DNA from: Akkermansia muciniphila
Lineage (GTDB): Bacteria > Verrucomicrobiota > Verrucomicrobiia > Verrucomicrobiales > Akkermansiaceae
Direction of reading: 5' to 3'
DNA: 64,000 nt
NCBI GenBank assembly: GCA_945890645.1
Contig: CAMDCV010000007.1
Coordinates: 1 to 64,000, forward strand
In this document: in pieces, positions 27,001-35,357 of the stretch
How the letters are laid out: every line of letters begins with the position of its first letter
Position numbering within the stretch: the first letter of the stretch is position 1
Made by a program: the position numbers and the translations under genes
Notes under the pieces: model-generated
What the model was told of the DNA's origin: nothing
Seen by the model: only the letters and a program-made list of their open reading frames with translations
The model's database searches: none

Positions 27001-27221
27001 TTCAAGGTCTGCGAGGTTTGCAACACCACATCGGGAACGCTCCAAGTCAGCACCAGATCATCGTTCGACCGAGTGATATGAAGGCTGAAATCATTACTAG
27101 TGGTGCCTTCCCCTCCGCTATGAAAAGCAGTCCATCCTAACAACACGATCATGGCAGCCATCACGCCACGCAGTTTCTTATGGTGGAACATAAATGAGAA
27201 TGTATGCTTTTGATTTTTCAT
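24048..27221 (-). CDS. RHS/YD-repeat protein, N-terminal half (split gene)
   Basis: A 1057-codon frame starting 'MKNQKHTFSFMFHHKKLRGV' with an export signal. An IPT/TIG-like Ig domain lies at about residues 105-185 ('GGTLYVRGVNFDANSTVSLN'). An RHS N-terminal domain lies near 205-320 ('LQIDCPVGPDFVIARTHRSR', 'GTAWDFSCNISV'), then YD repeats ('MTYSYGVSGRLEQVTDALG', 'TTYAYDAVGNVTSVTD'). A Cys-rich insertion (six Cys, about residues 770-800) interrupts a repeat. The last about 100 residues leave the repeat pattern and end just after a run of nine G. RHS proteins form large hollow beta-cocoons, often delivering a C-terminal toxin; the target here is unknown. Confidence 0.85.
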   Translation of the reverse strand: MKNQKHTFSFMFHHKKLRGVMAAMIVLLGWTAFHSGGEGTTSNDFSLHITRSNDDLVLTWSVPDVVLQTSQTLNGDWVDLPEATSPHTVAGNLDKSFFRLKKVSTISGVEPAFLATSGGTLYVRGVNFDANSTVSLNGVPAGSVTFVDSTLLLVNVAALGSGHYDVAVVNGASGPAGFTLSKGLTVESTPLASLEVPPGMAEGRTATGEINLTQVDLQIDCPVGPDFVIARTHRSRHDAVGSPFGTAWDFSCNISVAMDGADVVVNDGFGRSDKFFRQPNGSFQRSEFFREGSLNRQIFTLTLADKTIWTFRALNAAVAPGKIDAITDRNGNAMTYSYGVSGRLEQVTDALGRTCQFSYNGSGQLVGVTDFASRSVTYAYYGASEPGGSAGDLKSMTSPAVTGTPNGNDFPLGKTITYTYTKGFADERLNHNLTGVIDNTGVQVQTITYTTELNPTHFDFDRSVSIALGANPATVFSCEPLTPSPANRYAKTKVTMNDPVGNVSETLYDSKNRPVSIKELTGRATPGFPVTAVGNQPTNKLRASDPAFFETTLAYNVDSQVTQITEPRGNSMTMTYAYDLSRATPVRERGNLRQATQTPAPGVPSDQAQITEKFEYAPGFGTLDDEAAFKFKAKIFGVAKHTDPRGNVWTNQFDAKGNLTSSQAPGIATGDSFEYNAAGQLTAHVHPADANGRRKRDTFSYYSNGTQKGQLQTAVEDAGAGGLALTTTYAYDAVGNVTSVTDPRGNDTQFVFNQLDQLMQVKSAPGGGGARQQVDYSYSSSTVCNADCPGVDRYCVGVCGDGIAAMGNDCVGKMHSIGVSIYVGFSLIRKDVSNFDENGNPIGDGQLSTIYGRDSIGQLTSVTDEVSAVASTVTQFEYDANGQVTKALSPLAVSGAAPFNTVQTQYDERGLPLQEISAAGSPDQSTTQYDYDANGNLSRVSEGLEGTPQITTLVADGFAGFGRASLRAILANERNFSGIYVLELVNPGGGTGPTTVENDGLAYARRCKFSHSSSTCRSNVGGLSNDRTDPAVTMESDGFSDPGVAVVAIGGGKGSKG
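24066..24074 (-). repeat. G9 homopolymer at the RHS frame break
   Basis: Nine consecutive G on the coding (-) strand. The upstream frame passes through it as ATC-GGG-GGG-GGG-AAA and stops 15 nt later. With one more G the frame would join the downstream one (ATC-GGG-GGG-GGG-GAA-AGG-TTC-AAA) and continue to 21259. Confidence 0.9.
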
Positions 27222-27492
27222 GAGTAATTAAGAGTTAATTTCATTTTTTCAAATATATCGGGAACTCGTCCAGAAAAAAGTTTACAAGTATTTGTCACAA
27301 ATGCCGTTTGTGGCTGTTAGCCCGTATTTCTCCTAGAGGCTGTCTTAAAATTGGAGCGCGGATCTTTAGTCTGCCCGTCGGGGTCGGCTCGTGAGACCAG
27401 AATCCAAAGACAACAATCCACTCGCGAGCGTCTCCCTCCTGCAACCAGCCATTCCTTGACAAAATTCTGGTAACTGATTCCTTTTACCGCGC
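27222..27492. promoter_or_regulatory. Divergent promoter region between the RHS and MBL-fold genes
   Basis: 271 bp between two genes read outward. The RHS side is very AT-rich (27222-27300). On the + side a perfect TTGACA lies at 27456-27461, but no good TATAAT follows at 16-18 bp, so the exact + promoter is unclear. Confidence 0.4.
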
Positions 27493-28113
27493 ATGAATTC
27501 TGATTCTATTTTCCTCACCTATACGGGAGGCATCGCCGAGACCAACGGCTATTTCTTACCCACGGCGGAAGGCGGCATTTTGATTGATGCTCCCGAGGGA
27601 GTTGCCGATTGGCTTTCCGCAAAAGGTCTTCGCGCCAGTCATTTGCTTCTCACTCATCAACACTTCGATCACGTGATGGATGCGGCGGCGGTGCAGGAAC
27701 TCGGAGCTCAGCTCTATGCCTTCGCCGACTACAATGCCCAACTGACCTTGGAAAACGTTACTCGCTCCTGGGGCATGCCGGATGTGGTGGCATTTACCGT
27801 TGATCAGTTGTTAGACCCCACCCAACCCTTGCAAATTGACGATCTCACCTTTTCTCTCGCTCATGTGCCCGGTCATTCGCCGGACTCGATCACATTTTAC
27901 CTTGCGGAGAAAGCCACTCTGTTTTCCGGTGATACGCTGTTTCAGCAATCGATCGGACGCACCGACATCCCCGGACACGGAGATCACCGTCTATTGCTGC
28001 AAGGCATCCGCGATAAGCTTTTGACACTGCCCGCAGAGACCAGCGTCTATCCGGGACACGGCGGCTCAACCACCATCGGTCGTGAAATCCGTAGCAATCC
28101 CTATCTTGAGTAG
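27493..28113 (+). CDS. MBL-fold metallohydrolase (YcbL/glyoxalase II type)
   Basis: Protein of 206 aa, the usual length for this group. The zinc motif H-x-H-x-D-H is present as 'LLTHQHFDHVMD' (about residues 52-63). Further ligands are the His in 'VPGHSPDSI', the Asp in 'LFSGDTLF', and the C-terminal His in 'VYPGHGG'. Members hydrolyse thioesters such as S-lactoylglutathione or related compounds in the cytoplasm; the true substrate cannot be read from sequence. It converges with the SGNH gene, the two stops being 5 nt apart. Confidence 0.88.
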   Translation: MNSDSIFLTYTGGIAETNGYFLPTAEGGILIDAPEGVADWLSAKGLRASHLLLTHQHFDHVMDAAAVQELGAQLYAFADYNAQLTLENVTRSWGMPDVVAFTVDQLLDPTQPLQIDDLTFSLAHVPGHSPDSITFYLAEKATLFSGDTLFQQSIGRTDIPGHGDHRLLLQGIRDKLLTLPAETSVYPGHGGSTTIGREIRSNPYLE

Positions 28114-28118
28114 AATGA

Positions 28119-28892
28119 TCAGCGCTTCCCATTCGCAGCGGCGGTTTTCTGCAACTCCGCTGCGAGTTCCTCTGTGAGATTGCCCCGATAGGCCATCTTC
28201 ATCGTGGCCGGTTGATAGATCGATTGATAAATCACGAGCGCCGCGAGATAAGAACCGGCAAAGGTCGGGTGCGAGTTGTCACCCGTATGCAGTTCTTTGC
28301 CAGGGTGTGCTTTATAATACATCGCCCACGCCTCCCCTACCCGTGCCACCATGCTTTTGGGGACACTTTTCGCCAGTGCGTCATACGATGCTCGATTGCG
28401 GGCCATCATCTCTTCCGGTAACTTCCCTACAGCCAGATCCGGGGTCTTCGCTTTCCAATAGTCCGGATGTCGCGCCCACGTTTGATACCACACGATGCGC
28501 GCTTGGGGGCTTTTGCGATGGATCATCTCGCAAAGAGCTTTCCCACCATCCATGAAACTTTTCCGCATGTTCTCATACTGCTGTGCCATCGCGGCTTCTT
28601 GGCTCTGTCCTTGAATGATTACTACGTCCCAGCCGCCCTCCTCGATGAGCGTTTGCGTGCTTTTTACCCCCAGATGTTGTTCCAACGTTTTCCCACCTGG
28701 GTTCGATGATTTGATGACGGGAGCGGCATGCCCACCACTGGCTACGACCTCTTTAAAAAGATTCGGCAGCTGATTATTGCCCGTGTAGCTATTGCCGATG
28801 AATAGAATTTTTGCGGGCGCTTTTTCCGCTGCACACAATGGCAGGATAAAAAAGACATTTGTTAATCCAATGCGTATCAAGTTTCGAAGCAT
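28119..28892 (-). CDS. Secreted SGNH/GDSL-family hydrolase
   Basis: I start at ATG 28892 (257 aa, 'MLRNLIRIGLTNVFFILPLC', a signal peptide); the frame extends further upstream but without a leader. Block I is 'KILFIGNSYTGNNQLPNLF' with the nucleophilic Ser, block II/III is near 'VVIIQGQSQEA', and block V is 'DNSHPTFAGSYLAA' with the Asp-x-x-His pair. The family includes esterases and carbohydrate deacetylases acting outside the cytoplasm. It is divergent from the metallopeptidase gene, with about 70 nt between the starts. Confidence 0.8.
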   Translation of the reverse strand: MLRNLIRIGLTNVFFILPLCAAEKAPAKILFIGNSYTGNNQLPNLFKEVVASGGHAAPVIKSSNPGGKTLEQHLGVKSTQTLIEEGGWDVVIIQGQSQEAAMAQQYENMRKSFMDGGKALCEMIHRKSPQARIVWYQTWARHPDYWKAKTPDLAVGKLPEEMMARNRASYDALAKSVPKSMVARVGEAWAMYYKAHPGKELHTGDNSHPTFAGSYLAALVIYQSIYQPATMKMAYRGNLTEELAAELQKTAAANGKR

Positions 28893-28961
28893 GAATGAAA
28901 ACCTACACTTCCCCTGTTCATTGTCATGATAAATATCAGTCTGAGCTCGCGTAACACAACC

Positions 28962-29669
28962 GTGAAAAAACTTCGCCTCATCCCCTCTATTCTCTGCCTG
29001 TTTGCCGCCATCGCTTTCACCGCGGATCCTTCTTTGCCTCAGCAACACCAACCGCGTCAAATCGAAGGCTGGACGGTGCGCGTCGATCAAAGGCTCATCG
29101 AAGGGGAGCATCAAGCCAAAGGCGAAAAAGCGCTGCGATTGCTGCAATCCAAGCTCGTCGCGATCACCACACTGGTTCCGGAAAAACCGCTCGCGGAGTT
29201 ACAGAAAGTCACCATCCAGATCGATCTCGACTACGGCAAAATGCGCGCTATGCAATACCACCCGAGTGCCGAATGGCTCAAAGAAAACGGCTATAGCGAA
29301 CAACTCGAGCGATGTGTCCACATCCCGAACATCGAGGGACTTCTTTCCCGTTCTTCCAATCGTCGCATGCCACTCGTCGTTCTCCACGAACTGGCTCACG
29401 CGTATCACGACCAGGTGCTTGGCTTTGAGGACAAGCGGGTCATGGAGGCTTGGAAAAAGTTCAGCGCTAGTGGCAAGTATCAGTCCACCCTCACCTACGG
29501 CGGCTCCATGGGAAAACATTACGGGCTCACAGATCAAAAAGAATTTTTCGCCGAAATGACCGAAGCCTACTTTGGTTCTAACGACTTCTACCCCTTCGTC
29601 GGCGGCGAACTCAAACAAGCCGAACCAGAAATCTACAAGCTGATGGAAGAAATCTGGGGCGCGCTTTAA
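28962..29669 (+). CDS. Secreted zinc metallopeptidase-like protein
   Basis: I choose the GTG at 28962 (235 aa), which puts the signal peptide at the very N-terminus ('KKLRLIPSILCLFAAIAFTA'); an in-frame ATG at 28926 is possible. The zinc site H-E-x-x-H is 'VVLHELAHAYHDQ' (about residues 142-154), and a downstream Glu in 'KEFFAEMTEAYFG' is the likely third ligand (gluzincin style). The sequence after it ('FYPFVGGELKQAEPEIYKLM') is typical of exported Verrucomicrobia and Planctomycete proteins of this kind. The substrate is unknown. Confidence 0.75.
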   Translation: MKKLRLIPSILCLFAAIAFTADPSLPQQHQPRQIEGWTVRVDQRLIEGEHQAKGEKALRLLQSKLVAITTLVPEKPLAELQKVTIQIDLDYGKMRAMQYHPSAEWLKENGYSEQLERCVHIPNIEGLLSRSSNRRMPLVVLHELAHAYHDQVLGFEDKRVMEAWKKFSASGKYQSTLTYGGSMGKHYGLTDQKEFFAEMTEAYFGSNDFYPFVGGELKQAEPEIYKLMEEIWGAL

Positions 29670-29697
29670 CTCGCTCGAAAATAAGGCAAGCCCTGCG

Positions 29698-29717
29698 AGC
29701 TCTGCGGTGAGCTTTTT
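29698..29717 (+). terminator. Possible terminator after the metallopeptidase
   Basis: AGCTC (29698-29702) and GAGCT (29709-29713) form a 5-bp stem followed by five T in all. It is short but well placed. Confidence 0.5.
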
Positions 29718-29774
29718 CATTGACTCAATCTAACCTACGGCTAGGATGTTTCCCTAACAAAGAAGGAGGATTGC

Positions 29775-29987
29775 GTGGACAATGGATTGTTGCATACAGA
29801 GAAAATTTTAGCGGATCGCAAAACGTTTTATATGGATCTGAAGGAAAACGCGCGCGGCATGGTGGTAAAGATCACTGAGGACGTCGGCGGCAACCGCGAT
29901 ACCATCATGGTGCCTGCGGAAATTCTTGCTGACTTCATCCAAGCCTTACAAGAGATTAAGGAAACAGCGGATCAACACGCCCCTTAA
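29775..29987 (+). CDS. PUR-alpha-like nucleic-acid-binding protein (DUF3276 type)
   Basis: Protein of 70 aa that starts with GTG, preceded by one of the few strong ribosome sites in the window (AAGGAGGA at 29763-29770). 'ILADRKTFYMDLKENARGMV' then 'VKITEDVGGNRDTIMVPAEI' matches the beta-beta-beta-alpha PUR repeat of small bacterial PurA-like proteins (in Bacteroidetes, Spirochaetes and Verrucomicrobia), which bind single-stranded DNA or RNA. A single repeat implies it works as a dimer. The strong ribosome site suggests high expression. Confidence 0.8.
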   Translation: MDNGLLHTEKILADRKTFYMDLKENARGMVVKITEDVGGNRDTIMVPAEILADFIQALQEIKETADQHAP

Positions 29988-30019
29988 CTCACTGATTTCT
30001 TCTATCGATCACCCAACCC

Positions 30020-31114
30020 ATGCATACACCCGCCTCTGTTACTGTCGCCCGACTCACGTATATACTCATCTGCGAATTGCTGGCGGTGGCGGTATCCCTC
30101 ACTTTCTCCGATGCATTGCCCCTGTGGGTCGCGCTAGTCGGCGGATTGATGGTCGCCGCATTATTTATTCTCATCGAGAGCACGCTCAAGGGCTTCACGT
30201 TGCGAGGATTCTCTACTGCCACCTTCGGCTTAGGCGTCGGTTTGTTTTGTGCGTGGCTGATCACCCGCGTGGACATCGCGGAACTAGTCGCCAACATGGT
30301 GCGCGAAAACGCTCCCGTGGGTCAGGATGAAAGCAGCATGGAACAGCGGATGATTATGAACGAGCGCGCCGATGCGGTTCGCTTGGCGATCAATGTCTCT
30401 CTCTATGCCAGTCTGGGATTTTTGGGTGCGGCCATCGCCCTGCGGAGCAATCGCGACGATTTCGCCTTCATCATTCCCTTTGTTCGCTTTCGTCAGGAGG
30501 GAACCCAAGGTCGACCCGTTGTACTCGATGCCGATGCGGTCACCGACAGTCGGGTCATCAACATTGCGAAAGCGGGATTTCTCGGTGGCCGCCTCATCGT
30601 TCCCAGCTTCATTATCCAGGAACTCCAAACACTGGCCTCTTCCCACAACCTCGCCCAGCGCATGCGCGGGCAACGGGGTGTGGACATGCTAGAGCAAATG
30701 CGCAGCGATACATCCACGCAAATCGCCATTCATGAGTCCGGAAAATTGGGCGACGATGCCACACTACACACGCGCATGATTGAAATCGCTCGACTTCTCG
30801 ATGCCCGCCTACTTACCAGCGAGGAAACTCTCGCCAAGGTGGCGCGACTCCAAGGGATATCCGTTTTAAACCTTCATGAACTCACCGATGCACTCAAGCC
30901 TTCGATCGTAGTGGGTGAAAAAATGCGTCTTGCTCTCGTTAGACCCGGAAAAGATGAACACCAAGGGGTTGGCTACCTAAGTGATGGGACCATGATCGTA
31001 GTGAACCATGCGGCCGCACTGATCGGCACAACCCAGACAGTCCATGTCATCAGCACTCTACAAACCAGCAATGGGTTGATGGTGTTTGCCGAGTTAGAAA
31101 CTAACGGCGAATAA
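30020..31114 (+). CDS. YacL-like membrane PIN/TRAM-domain protein
   Basis: Protein of 364 aa with four membrane spans in the first 145 residues (about 10-28, 36-54, 64-84, 120-138), then a PIN domain ('VLDADAVTDSRVINIAKAG' near 170, 'LTSEETLAKVARLQGI' near 270) and a TRAM-like beta-barrel at the C-terminus ('GQGVGYLSDGTMIVVNHA' region). This is the order of Bacillus YacL. PIN domains are Mg-dependent RNases, and the acidic residues at the start of the domain and at 'DDATL' are present. A clear terminator follows. Confidence 0.88.
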   Translation: MHTPASVTVARLTYILICELLAVAVSLTFSDALPLWVALVGGLMVAALFILIESTLKGFTLRGFSTATFGLGVGLFCAWLITRVDIAELVANMVRENAPVGQDESSMEQRMIMNERADAVRLAINVSLYASLGFLGAAIALRSNRDDFAFIIPFVRFRQEGTQGRPVVLDADAVTDSRVINIAKAGFLGGRLIVPSFIIQELQTLASSHNLAQRMRGQRGVDMLEQMRSDTSTQIAIHESGKLGDDATLHTRMIEIARLLDARLLTSEETLAKVARLQGISVLNLHELTDALKPSIVVGEKMRLALVRPGKDEHQGVGYLSDGTMIVVNHAAALIGTTQTVHVISTLQTSNGLMVFAELETNGE

Positions 31115-31129
31115 GGGGCTGAAATAATT

Positions 31130-31165
31130 GTCGCCGAGCGCCCCCCGGCACTCGGCGACTTTTTT
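31130..31165 (+). terminator. Rho-independent terminator after the yacL-like gene
   Basis: GTCGCCGAG (31130-31138) pairs with CTCGGCGAC (31151-31159) across a C-rich loop, followed by six T. Confidence 0.92.
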
Positions 31166-31608
31166 CCCATGAAACCCAAGAGCGTTATTGCGAGCAACAC
31201 TACTCTTGGAGGAATCTTTAGCTTGCGCTTGACTAAACATACACAAGTGCAAGAATTTCGCAAGAAGATTTCCATCGATCGCTGGAGTTTCTCAAAGCTT
31301 CGACGCGGGCATAGGGAAAATCAACGTTTCAGCGCTCCAATCGTTTCGCAAAAATCCTTTGGATCCGTAATTTGCGCGACAAAACCCTGCATTTTCTGGG
31401 AAATTATCCCAATTTTCGGTCCACTTTCGGTCATTGTATTAAAAAAGTTTATAGGGTTAAACCCTTATGCTCGGGTGTTTTTTGGTGAATGTGACAGGAT
31501 GTATGAAAAAAAGTACTTGAGGAGGGAACGAAAGCTGCTTTGTTCGTCGCGGTCTTTAGACTCCGCAATTCCTGCTATTCCAACTCGTAGCTCCGATTGA
31601 TTTTTCCT
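31166..31608. promoter_or_regulatory. Intergenic region with a short palindrome
   Basis: About 440 bp. A 143-codon frame from 31169 spans most of it but has no family features and unlikely composition, so I do not call it. A near-perfect palindrome AGGGTT-A-AACCCT at 31453-31465 could be an operator or a small hairpin. A purine-rich GAGGAGGGA occurs near 31519 without a start codon at the right distance. Confidence 0.35.
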
Positions 31609-32211
31609 ATGTTTGATTCTCCGACCCCACTCAACCGTCGCAAAGTTCTTGGCACTCTCGGTGCACTCAGTGCTTCTGCCATTGCTTGTAGCTCACCGGC
31701 TTCGGCTTTCTTTTTTCGCCGCCCTGCCAGCCCCGCTCTTCATGTTGATAACCTCCCTGCCGAGTGGGCCGATCTTCAAGGTCGCAATCTCACAAACTAC
31801 GCCGATTACCTCGCAAATCTCAATTTGGAAAAAGTAGCCGTGCAGCAGGTCATTGAGGCGCATGCCAAACAACATGGCAATGTCTGGAATTCGTTGCCGC
31901 CCCAATCGCTTTGGAAAAATATCGGTATCACCCTCAAAGTCGTGGACCGCATCGCCCGCGAGATTGACACGCCAGTGAAGGAAGTGATTTCCGTTTATCG
32001 CTCACCTGCCTACAATGCGCGCTGCGCTGGCGCCAAAAGCTCGTCTTGGCATCAGGCCAACTTTGCGATGGATGTCTCCTTCCCTATTTCCTCGCGCGTG
32101 ATCACCAACACCGTGCGCAATTACCGCAATCGCGGTCTGTTCCGTGGCGGCGTCGGTGGTTACTCGAACTTCACCCATGTCGACACCCGCGGCATGAATG
32201 TCGATTGGTGA
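31609..32211 (+). CDS. M15A-type (DUF882) murein peptidase, Tat-exported
   Basis: Protein of 200 aa, started at ATG 31609. The leader 'NRRKVLGTLGALSASAIA' has a twin-Arg and a hydrophobic core and points to Tat or lipid-type export. The peptidase M15 zinc site is present: 'VYRSPAYNARCAGAKSSSWH', 'ANFAMDV' (His then Asp seven residues later) and 'YSNFTHVDTRG' (the H-x-D pair). Relatives (YcbK/DUF882) cut or bind peptidoglycan cross-links in the periplasm. Confidence 0.85.
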   Translation: MFDSPTPLNRRKVLGTLGALSASAIACSSPASAFFFRRPASPALHVDNLPAEWADLQGRNLTNYADYLANLNLEKVAVQQVIEAHAKQHGNVWNSLPPQSLWKNIGITLKVVDRIAREIDTPVKEVISVYRSPAYNARCAGAKSSSWHQANFAMDVSFPISSRVITNTVRNYRNRGLFRGGVGGYSNFTHVDTRGMNVDW

Positions 32212-32308
32212 TCGATCGCCCTACTACCTGCGTGGAAATTTTTTCCGCAATCAAGGCTGAGCGCTCGACACAGCTTGTTTCCCCTGCATAGTATCGGATT
32301 CAGTAACA

Positions 32309-33400
32309 ATGTTTCGCATTTCCGATCGCTATCTCTTTTGGCAAATTTTCAAAGCCACGCTTTACGCCGTTGTGGCACTGAGCCTTTTTCTAGTGATCGG
32401 CCAAATTTTCCAAGAAATCCGCCCACTGATTGTTGATAAACGCGTTCCTCTGATATTGGTGGGGAAATTTATCCTCAACGTGTTTCCGATGTCTCTGATG
32501 TTCACCATCCCGTGGGGCTTCATGGCGGCCGTGCTGCTGGTGTTTGGTCGCTTATCGTTAGAGCAGGAACTGAATGCCCTGCAGCTCGGCGGACAGAGTT
32601 TGCCTCGCATCGCCATGCCGGTGTTTGTGCTCGGCGGGCTTCTCTCGGCCCTGTGTCTCTGGGTCAATGTGGAGGTCGTCCCCCGTGCCAATGCACGCAT
32701 GGACAACATCGTCTATGAGGCCGTAGAGCGTGATCCCAAGTCGCTAATCAAACCGGGAATGATCACCTCGCAGTTGGACAACCTGCGCATATTCGTGCAG
32801 AAAAAAGACGAAGAGAAACTACACAGCCTGCATTTGTATCGCCTTCCCGATCCGAAGAAACCCGGCAGTGTGGGCGAATATGTCTATGCCGAAGACGCCT
32901 CTTTGGGCGTCGACCCCGAAAAAAAGCAAATCAAGTTGACTCTAACCTCCGCCTACATCGAGAGCACCGACAAGTCCGGTCAACTCAATATCTACGTCGC
33001 TTCGGCCGCGCCATGGAAAGTCGATCTCACACGAAGGAAAAAATATCGTGCCAGCAGCATGACAGAGGGAGAAATCACCGAGCTATTGAAAAATCCACCT
33101 GAGTCGTTCGATACCAAACAAAGCACGAAATATCTGTCCAGCATCACGCAGCGCTATTCATTCGCCATGGCAAGCCTAGCCTTCGCATTCATCGCAGTCC
33201 CGCTCAGTCTCGCAAAACGCCGCAAGGATTCGACCTCCGGCATTTTGACCGCGCTATTGTTAGGTGCTGGCTATTTCATCTTTTCCCTGCTCGCCCAGAA
33301 ATCCAACGACCCCACACTGGCAAGTGTCATGCTCTGGACGCCAAACGTCCTCTGCGTAATCTTCGGTCTCTATCTCTTCCATCGCGTTCGTTTTCTCTAA
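32309..33400 (+). CDS. LptF/LptG-family permease
   Basis: Protein of 363 aa, the usual length. Three N-terminal membrane spans (about 12-35, 52-85, 102-122), a beta-jellyroll-type periplasmic domain (about 140-255), and three C-terminal spans (about 278-355) fit the lipopolysaccharide-export permeases. 'DRYLFWQIFKATLYAVVAL' and 'LSLEQELNALQLGGQSLPRI' (coupling helix) are characteristic. It implies an LPS-bearing outer membrane. The partner permease and the ATPase LptB are not in the window, and it cannot be assigned to LptF or LptG by eye. Confidence 0.9.
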   Translation: MFRISDRYLFWQIFKATLYAVVALSLFLVIGQIFQEIRPLIVDKRVPLILVGKFILNVFPMSLMFTIPWGFMAAVLLVFGRLSLEQELNALQLGGQSLPRIAMPVFVLGGLLSALCLWVNVEVVPRANARMDNIVYEAVERDPKSLIKPGMITSQLDNLRIFVQKKDEEKLHSLHLYRLPDPKKPGSVGEYVYAEDASLGVDPEKKQIKLTLTSAYIESTDKSGQLNIYVASAAPWKVDLTRRKKYRASSMTEGEITELLKNPPESFDTKQSTKYLSSITQRYSFAMASLAFAFIAVPLSLAKRRKDSTSGILTALLLGAGYFIFSLLAQKSNDPTLASVMLWTPNVLCVIFGLYLFHRVRFL

Positions 33401-33409
33401 CAATTCCTT

Positions 33410-35278
33410 ATGACGTCTCGCCATCCAGTCCGACGCATCTATCAGGGGGTGAAAAACTTTTTTTACGGCGAGCATTTGTCTGCGCTACCATGGGTCGGCC
33501 CGCTCCAACGCTACGACGTGCCCAAATTAAAAGCGGACTTCCGCGCTTCGCTCAACGTGACCATGCTCGCGGTCTTGCAAGGGATTGCATTCGCCGCCAT
33601 CGCTGATCTACCTATCGTCTTTGGCATCATCAGTTCTGTGGTTGCATCAATCGTCGCACCATTTTTCGCCGGCTCACGCCACACGATTCTCGGCCCCACG
33701 AATGCAACGGCATTCATGCTCTTTTCCTTTTTTGCCGCCTCACCTTTGTTGCGCGAACGCGAAGTAGAGCTGATCCCCCTTCTCGTGATGATGGTGGGCC
33801 TATTTTGCTTGTTGGGCGCAGTCCTGCGGGTGGCTGACTTACTGCAATACATTTCCCGATCCGTGCTCGTCGGCTATGTCGCGGGGGCCTCAATTTTGAT
33901 TCTCGCCAACCAGTCGAAACATGTGCTGGGAGTTTCACTCGACGAAGAAAACACCCGAACATTTTTCGGTGGTCTCATCGAACTGGCGAAAAATCTCCCA
34001 TACACGAAGTGGCAACCACTAGTGGCGGCAGCGACGACTTTAGTCGCCTACCTGATCCTCACGCGAAAACGTCCCCGCTGGCCGAATTTTGCCATCATGC
34101 TCATTCTTTCGTCGCTGCTGTGGGGCACCCTCTCATTTCATAATGTTGGACCATTTGGTGGTCTCGAACGTTTTCAAACTTTCTCGCTTGAAGACCTTTT
34201 GCCCAAGGGCCCAAACTTGAGCCGCAGCGGTGTTTTTGATGACATTAGCAGCCTGATGGGTCTTGCCTTCGCGCTCGCCTTTCTCGCTTCACTTGAAAAT
34301 ACTATCATGGCCAAAACACTCGCCGCGCGCACCGGCGAAGTGCCGAAAGTCAACCAAGATATGTTTGCTGTCGGCATGGCGAACTTCGCCTGTTCCCTCA
34401 CCGGTGGCATGCCCGCTTCGGGATCTTTGACTCGTTCGGCACTCAATGAGTCGTCAGGCGCACGCACACGATTTTCGTCATTATTCGCGGGACTCATGAC
34501 ATTGGCCGTCTGCCTGCTCATCGCCCTCTCTCCGAATTGGGGCGTGCCCTTGATCGACTTCGTGCCAAAGGCCTGCCTGAGTGCCTTAATCGTGGGACAA
34601 GCCTTCACACTTTTTAATATTCCAAACATTCGTGTCTGCCTTCGTTCCACCCCCGATGATGCCGCTGTTTTGATCGCCACCTTTGCGGCTTCTCTGATTG
34701 CGCCGCTCGACACCGCCATCTTTCTGGGCGTCGCCGTCTCAATCGCTCTCTTCTTGCGTCGTGCCAGTCGCCCGTACTTGGTAGAATACAATGCTTCCGA
34801 TAGCGGTGATCTGTGCGAAATCCACGGCCCAAAAAATCGCACCAATCCCTCGATCTCATTAGTCCACGTCGAAGGCGATCTGTTTTTCGGCGCAACGGAA
34901 ATTTTCCGCTCACAGATCCAGCGCATCACCGATGATCCAACTTTGAAAGTGATCATCCTGCGCTTAAAAAACGCCCGCCATCTCGATGCCACCTCGGTCA
35001 TGGCATTGCAGGAACTGGTCTATTTCGTACGATCACAGAAACGTCATCTGCTCTTGTCCGGATGCCCGCGCTCCATCTATCGGGTGCTTAAGAATTCCGG
35101 GCTCTTGAAAGTGTTACAGGCCGACTGCGATCCAGCACTGGGGGAAACCAATGTTTTTACAGAAATCCCCAGCAACCCCAATTTGTCCACACGGGGAGCG
35201 CTCAAACGTGCCCAACAACTGCTCGGAACCGACAAGGCCGAGGTGGTGATTTATGTGGATCAGAAAAAATCTTTGTGA
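33410..35278 (+). CDS. SulP-family anion transporter with STAS domain
   Basis: Protein of 622 aa. The membrane domain (about residues 45-460) has the SulP signature region 'GIAFAAIADLPIVFGIISSV', 'GPTNATAFML' and 'GGMPASGSLTRSALNESSGA'. A STAS domain occupies about 490-585 ('HVEGDLFFGATEIFRSQI', 'VIILRLKNARHLDATSVMAL', 'SGCPRSIYRVLKNSGLL'). These proteins carry sulfate, bicarbonate or dicarboxylates across the inner membrane; the ion cannot be told here. It lies 9 nt after the permease gene, probably co-transcribed. Confidence 0.93.
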   Translation: MTSRHPVRRIYQGVKNFFYGEHLSALPWVGPLQRYDVPKLKADFRASLNVTMLAVLQGIAFAAIADLPIVFGIISSVVASIVAPFFAGSRHTILGPTNATAFMLFSFFAASPLLREREVELIPLLVMMVGLFCLLGAVLRVADLLQYISRSVLVGYVAGASILILANQSKHVLGVSLDEENTRTFFGGLIELAKNLPYTKWQPLVAAATTLVAYLILTRKRPRWPNFAIMLILSSLLWGTLSFHNVGPFGGLERFQTFSLEDLLPKGPNLSRSGVFDDISSLMGLAFALAFLASLENTIMAKTLAARTGEVPKVNQDMFAVGMANFACSLTGGMPASGSLTRSALNESSGARTRFSSLFAGLMTLAVCLLIALSPNWGVPLIDFVPKACLSALIVGQAFTLFNIPNIRVCLRSTPDDAAVLIATFAASLIAPLDTAIFLGVAVSIALFLRRASRPYLVEYNASDSGDLCEIHGPKNRTNPSISLVHVEGDLFFGATEIFRSQIQRITDDPTLKVIILRLKNARHLDATSVMALQELVYFVRSQKRHLLLSGCPRSIYRVLKNSGLLKVLQADCDPALGETNVFTEIPSNPNLSTRGALKRAQQLLGTDKAEVVIYVDQKKSL

Positions 35279-35357
35279 TTTCCCGCAACCTTTTGTGACT
35301 CGTGTTGTTCCACATCTCAGAAAGCATTCCACGCTCTCTGCACAACAACACAACACT

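Noticed and set aside
31169-31600. A 143-codon frame between the yacL-like gene and the M15 peptidase gene
   Set aside because: It spans a promoter-like region, has no recognisable domain, leader or ribosome site, and its residue composition is random-looking. It begins directly after the terminator.
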